Shown here piece after piece: positions 10,647-13,113 of a stretch of DNA of 13,113 nt (the first letter of the stretch is position 1; each line of letters starts with the position of its first letter). The position numbers were made by a program, and so were the translations under genes. Where the stretch lies: the NCBI GenBank assembly GCA_944325295.1, contig CALUZL010000024.1:1-13113 (forward strand), given 5' to 3'. The stretch comes from an uncultured Erysipelotrichaceae bacterium (GTDB lineage: Bacteria; Bacillota_I; Bacilli_A; Erysipelotrichales; Erysipelotrichaceae). The notes under the pieces are model-generated. The model ran no database searches and was not told the DNA's origin. It worked only from the letters and a program-made list of their open reading frames with translations.

Positions 10647-12263
10647 ATGGCAAAAGAATTGAAATTCGGAAAAGATGCAAGAGCAGCGATGCTCAGAGGA
10701 GTTGATGAATTGGCCGATGCGGTCAAGGTCACATTGGGACCAAAAGGCCGAAATGTCGTTTTAGATAAGAGCTACGGCTCACCGCTCATCACCAATGATG
10801 GCGTGACGATCGCCAAAGAAGTAGAGCTCAAGGATCCCTTTGAAAACATGGGGGCAAAGCTCGTTTACGAGGTCGCAAACAAGACCAATGACGTCGCCGG
10901 TGACGGTACGACGACAGCGACTTTGTTGGCTCAATCGATGATCCACAGAGGTGTCGAACTAGTCGATAAAGGTACAAATCCGGTCCTTTTAAGAGAAGGC
11001 ATCGATATCGCCGCCAAAAAGGTTGCTGAATGCCTTTTGAAAAAGGCACACAAGATCGAGACAAACGATGATATCGCTTCGGTTGCCAGTGTTTCATCGG
11101 GTAGCGATGAGGTCGGAAAGATCATTGCTCAAGCTATGGAAAAGGTGGGTAAAAACGGTGTGATCAACGTCGATGAATCCAAGGGCTTTGATACTTCACT
11201 TGAGGTTACTGAAGGACTTCGCTATGACAAAGGTTATATTTCACCATACATGGTCTCTGACCGTGAAAAGATGACTGTCGAGATGGAAAAACCGCTGATC
11301 CTTGTAACTGATCAAAAGGTTTCGACGATCCAGGACATCTTGCCGACACTTGAAAAGATCGTCCAGATGAATAAACCATTTTTGATCATTGCCGATGATA
11401 TCGAAAACGAAGTCGTATCGACGCTCATTGTCAATAAGCTCAGAGGAACGTTCAATGTCGTCGCGACAAAGGCTCCGGGCTTTGGCGACAACCAAAAAGA
11501 AATGCTCCAGGATATCGCAGTCTTGACCGGCGCTAAGTTTGTATCCAAGGATCTCGGTATGGAGCTCAAAGATGTAGTGATCGAGGATCTGGGCTCATGT
11601 AACAAGCTGATCGTCGAAAAGGATCATACGACGATCATCGAAGGAAGCGGCGATAAAGAAGAATTCAAACAGCGTATAAAAGAGATCGAAGCCAAGATCA
11701 AAGCAACTGATTCCGAATATGACAAAAAGCAACTTCACGAACGCTTGGCAAAACTCACAAACGGTATCGCTGTCGTCAAGGTCGGTGCAACAACGGAAAG
11801 TGAGCTCAAGGAGCGCAAATTGCGCATCGAAGACGCCCTTAACGCGACAAAGGCGGCGATCGAAGAGGGTATGGTCATCGGTGGCGGCGCTTGTTTAGCA
11901 GAGATCTATCGCGAACTCAAACCGGAACTCACTGATGCCAACGGCGATGTCTCCAAAGGTATAAGGATCGTCTTGGATTCTCTGGTCGAACCACTGTTAC
12001 AGATCGCTGAAAATGCCGGCTATAACGGTCGCGACATCGTCGATCAGCAACTTAAAGCAGAGGTCAATGTCGGTTTCGATGCCAAAAATGGTACTTGGGG
12101 CGATATGTTTAAAGCCGGTATCGTCGATCCTTGTAAGGTCACAAGATCGGCCGTACTCAATGCTGCCAGCATTTCCGGTCTCTTCATCACTACGGAAGCA
12201 GCCGTCGGTGAGATCAAAGAACCGGAAAGCGCACCTAACCCAGGCATGGGCGGTATGTATTAA
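10647..12263 (+). CDS. groEL: Chaperonin GroEL
   Basis: 538 residues. It is the double-ring ATP-dependent protein-folding machine of the cytoplasm. Visible hallmarks: LADAVKVTLGPKGRNVVLDK (22-41), the ATP-site loop GDGTTTAT (85-92) with catalytic Asp86, KAPGFGD in the apical domain, EEGMVIGGGACLAEI (nucleotide-binding GGG) and the C-terminal NPGMGGMY. The tail is shorter than the usual GGM-repeat tail. AGAGGTG (10634-10640), overlapping the groES stop, is the ribosome site. Expression follows the groES promoter and CIRCE/HrcA. The operon ends at the hairpin near 12344-12372. Confidence 0.98.
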   Translation: MAKELKFGKDARAAMLRGVDELADAVKVTLGPKGRNVVLDKSYGSPLITNDGVTIAKEVELKDPFENMGAKLVYEVANKTNDVAGDGTTTATLLAQSMIHRGVELVDKGTNPVLLREGIDIAAKKVAECLLKKAHKIETNDDIASVASVSSGSDEVGKIIAQAMEKVGKNGVINVDESKGFDTSLEVTEGLRYDKGYISPYMVSDREKMTVEMEKPLILVTDQKVSTIQDILPTLEKIVQMNKPFLIIADDIENEVVSTLIVNKLRGTFNVVATKAPGFGDNQKEMLQDIAVLTGAKFVSKDLGMELKDVVIEDLGSCNKLIVEKDHTTIIEGSGDKEEFKQRIKEIEAKIKATDSEYDKKQLHERLAKLTNGIAVVKVGATTESELKERKLRIEDALNATKAAIEEGMVIGGGACLAEIYRELKPELTDANGDVSKGIRIVLDSLVEPLLQIAENAGYNGRDIVDQQLKAEVNVGFDAKNGTWGDMFKAGIVDPCKVTRSAVLNAASISGLFITTEAAVGEIKEPESAPNPGMGGMY

Positions 12264-12343
12264 AAAATAAGGAATTTCACGAAACTGACACATAATTTTA
12301 GTTAAATTAAGGTGCTAGTAGTTGATTTCTTTGTTCAAATATG

Positions 12344-12372
12344 AAGACTTGGATTATTCCAAGTTTTTATAT
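12344..12372 (+). terminator. Intrinsic terminator of groESL
   Basis: AAGACTTGG (12344-12352) pairs with CCAAGTTTT (12359-12367), including one G.T, around the loop ATTATT, and runs into a T-rich tail. It lies about 80 bases after the groEL stop; the bases between (12264-12343) hold only a weak AT-rich hairpin. Confidence 0.8.
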
Positions 12373-12416
12373 AGTCATTTTATTCGGAAACGGATATAAT
12401 CTTTATGAAAACGGAG
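12372..12416 (+). promoter_or_regulatory. Promoter and ribosome site of the 12424 gene
   Basis: TATAAT (12395-12400) is preceded after 17 bases by TAGTCA (12372-12377), four of six matches to the -35 consensus. GGAG at 12413-12416 is seven bases from the ATG. The -35 directly abuts the groEL terminator. Confidence 0.6.
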
Positions 12417-12423
12417 ACGTGAT

Positions 12424-13113
12424 ATGGTCAGTACAACCCTTCAGAGATTTAAGAGAGATGAATTATCTGATATCGTCCAATTTATAATCGCTAATCTTAC
12501 GAGCAATATCGATGTCTTTTATGAACTCGATGTCTTAAAAAGACCGCCGTTACCTACAGAGGTCAAAAAACTCTATCGAGACGCAAAGTACACACCGCTT
12601 TTGAAAAAGAAGGACCATGAGTGTATAAATAAGGTCTTAAGGAGCAATGGCACTTTAAAGAAACGCGAATTGTTGGCGATCGTTGATCATGTGATGACGA
12701 CGCGCTATCTTTTAGAAGCTTTCTGTATTGCTTATGTCGGCGATGACGAGAGTTTGGGATCTTTTTGCGCAATGATCGGATATAGTGAAAATTATAAACG
12801 TCTTTTAAAAGACTTTGTCTACCTTAAAAGGCGAAAACACGTCCACCGTATGGCGGCTTACGCCAAGGCAGCCGTTAACCTTTACGGGGTCGTCAGAGTC
12901 GATGAAGTGTTCAACATCATAAAATATTTTGAGGGTACGGATAAAAGCGATGATGGATATAAAAGGGAAAAAGGCAGTTATCGCTTCACGGTCATGGCTG
13001 ATCCGAAAAACTTCAATGTGATCATGCTTTATGCTTACCTTGAAGGTCTTGCCGGCAATATACCGCTAACGATCGACGGTTTACTTTTGGCGGGTGTCTT
13101 TGGGCGTGAATAT
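12424..13113 (+). CDS. Unrecognised protein, N-terminal 230 residues (runs off window)
   Basis: The frame opens at the ATG at 12424 with GGAG seven bases upstream and stays open to the last base of the window. No signal peptide or membrane helix is visible, so the protein is probably cytoplasmic. It is basic at the start (LKRPPLPTEVKKLYRDAKYT) and mainly helical by composition. The segment MAAYAKAAVNLYGVVRVDEV (about 144-163), followed by FNIIKYFEG, resembles a helix-turn-helix-like stretch ('A..NLYG+...+E...I') that I associate with uncharacterised Bacillota and phage proteins; I cannot name a family. It has its own promoter and follows the groESL terminator, so it is a separate unit. The missing C-terminal half could carry the identifying domain. 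Confidence 0.75.
   Translation, partial: MVSTTLQRFKRDELSDIVQFIIANLTSNIDVFYELDVLKRPPLPTEVKKLYRDAKYTPLLKKKDHECINKVLRSNGTLKKRELLAIVDHVMTTRYLLEAFCIAYVGDDESLGSFCAMIGYSENYKRLLKDFVYLKRRKHVHRMAAYAKAAVNLYGVVRVDEVFNIIKYFEGTDKSDDGYKREKGSYRFTVMADPKNFNVIMLYAYLEGLAGNIPLTIDGLLLAGVFGREY

Overview
The window looks like a chromosomal stretch of a low-to-mid-GC member of the Bacillota, most like the Erysipelotrichales. I infer this from the GroES/GroEL sequences, a CIRCE heat-shock operator, strong Shine-Dalgarno sites with some TTG starts, a SigI/RsgI pair, and many family-level resemblances. The placement rests on sight recognition, not on a database search. Nearly all coding is on the + strand; a tRNA-Leu is on the - strand.

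Region 1 (1-905): the 3' end of an SPFH/band-7 protein gene, translationally coupled to a small ribbon-helix-helix (Arc-like) protein, then a strong terminator. Behind it lies a frameshifted remnant of an ABC-transporter ATPase. Region 2 (909-1990): a monocistronic acidic lipoprotein of unknown function with its own terminator. Region 3 (1990-3300): about 1.3 kb of decayed DNA. It holds unrecognised broken ORFs, an intact tRNA-Leu(GAG) with a good promoter on the - strand, and a flavodoxin pseudogene broken by a stop codon and a frameshift.

Region 4 (3272-8432) is the most interesting part. It is a tightly packed six-gene block: sigma factor SigI; its membrane anti-sigma factor RsgI; a lipoprotein that carries a copy of the RsgI ectodomain followed by 15-residue Asp/Tyr-rich tandem repeats; a VTC-domain (polyphosphate-polymerase type) protein; a DUF4956 four-helix membrane protein; and a membrane-anchored CotH-family kinase. 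Genes overlap or lie within a few bases of each other, except for a 64-base gap before the lipoprotein. Two similar candidate SigI promoter sequences lie upstream of sigI and upstream of the lipoprotein. My reading, as a hypothesis, is an envelope-sensing sigma system. It would control a surface module in which a polyphosphate-type enzyme/membrane pair and an outward-facing CotH kinase act on surface polymers or on the repeat lipoprotein.

Region 5 (8422-12372): a divergent TypA/BipA GTPase with a promoter so close to its ATG that the mRNA may be leaderless, then the groES-groEL operon. The CIRCE operator there overlaps the typA stop codon, contains the groES -35 box in its spacer, and is followed by six T residues, so it may also terminate typA transcription. 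Region 6 (12372-13113): a promoter and the first 230 codons of an unrecognised gene that runs off the end.
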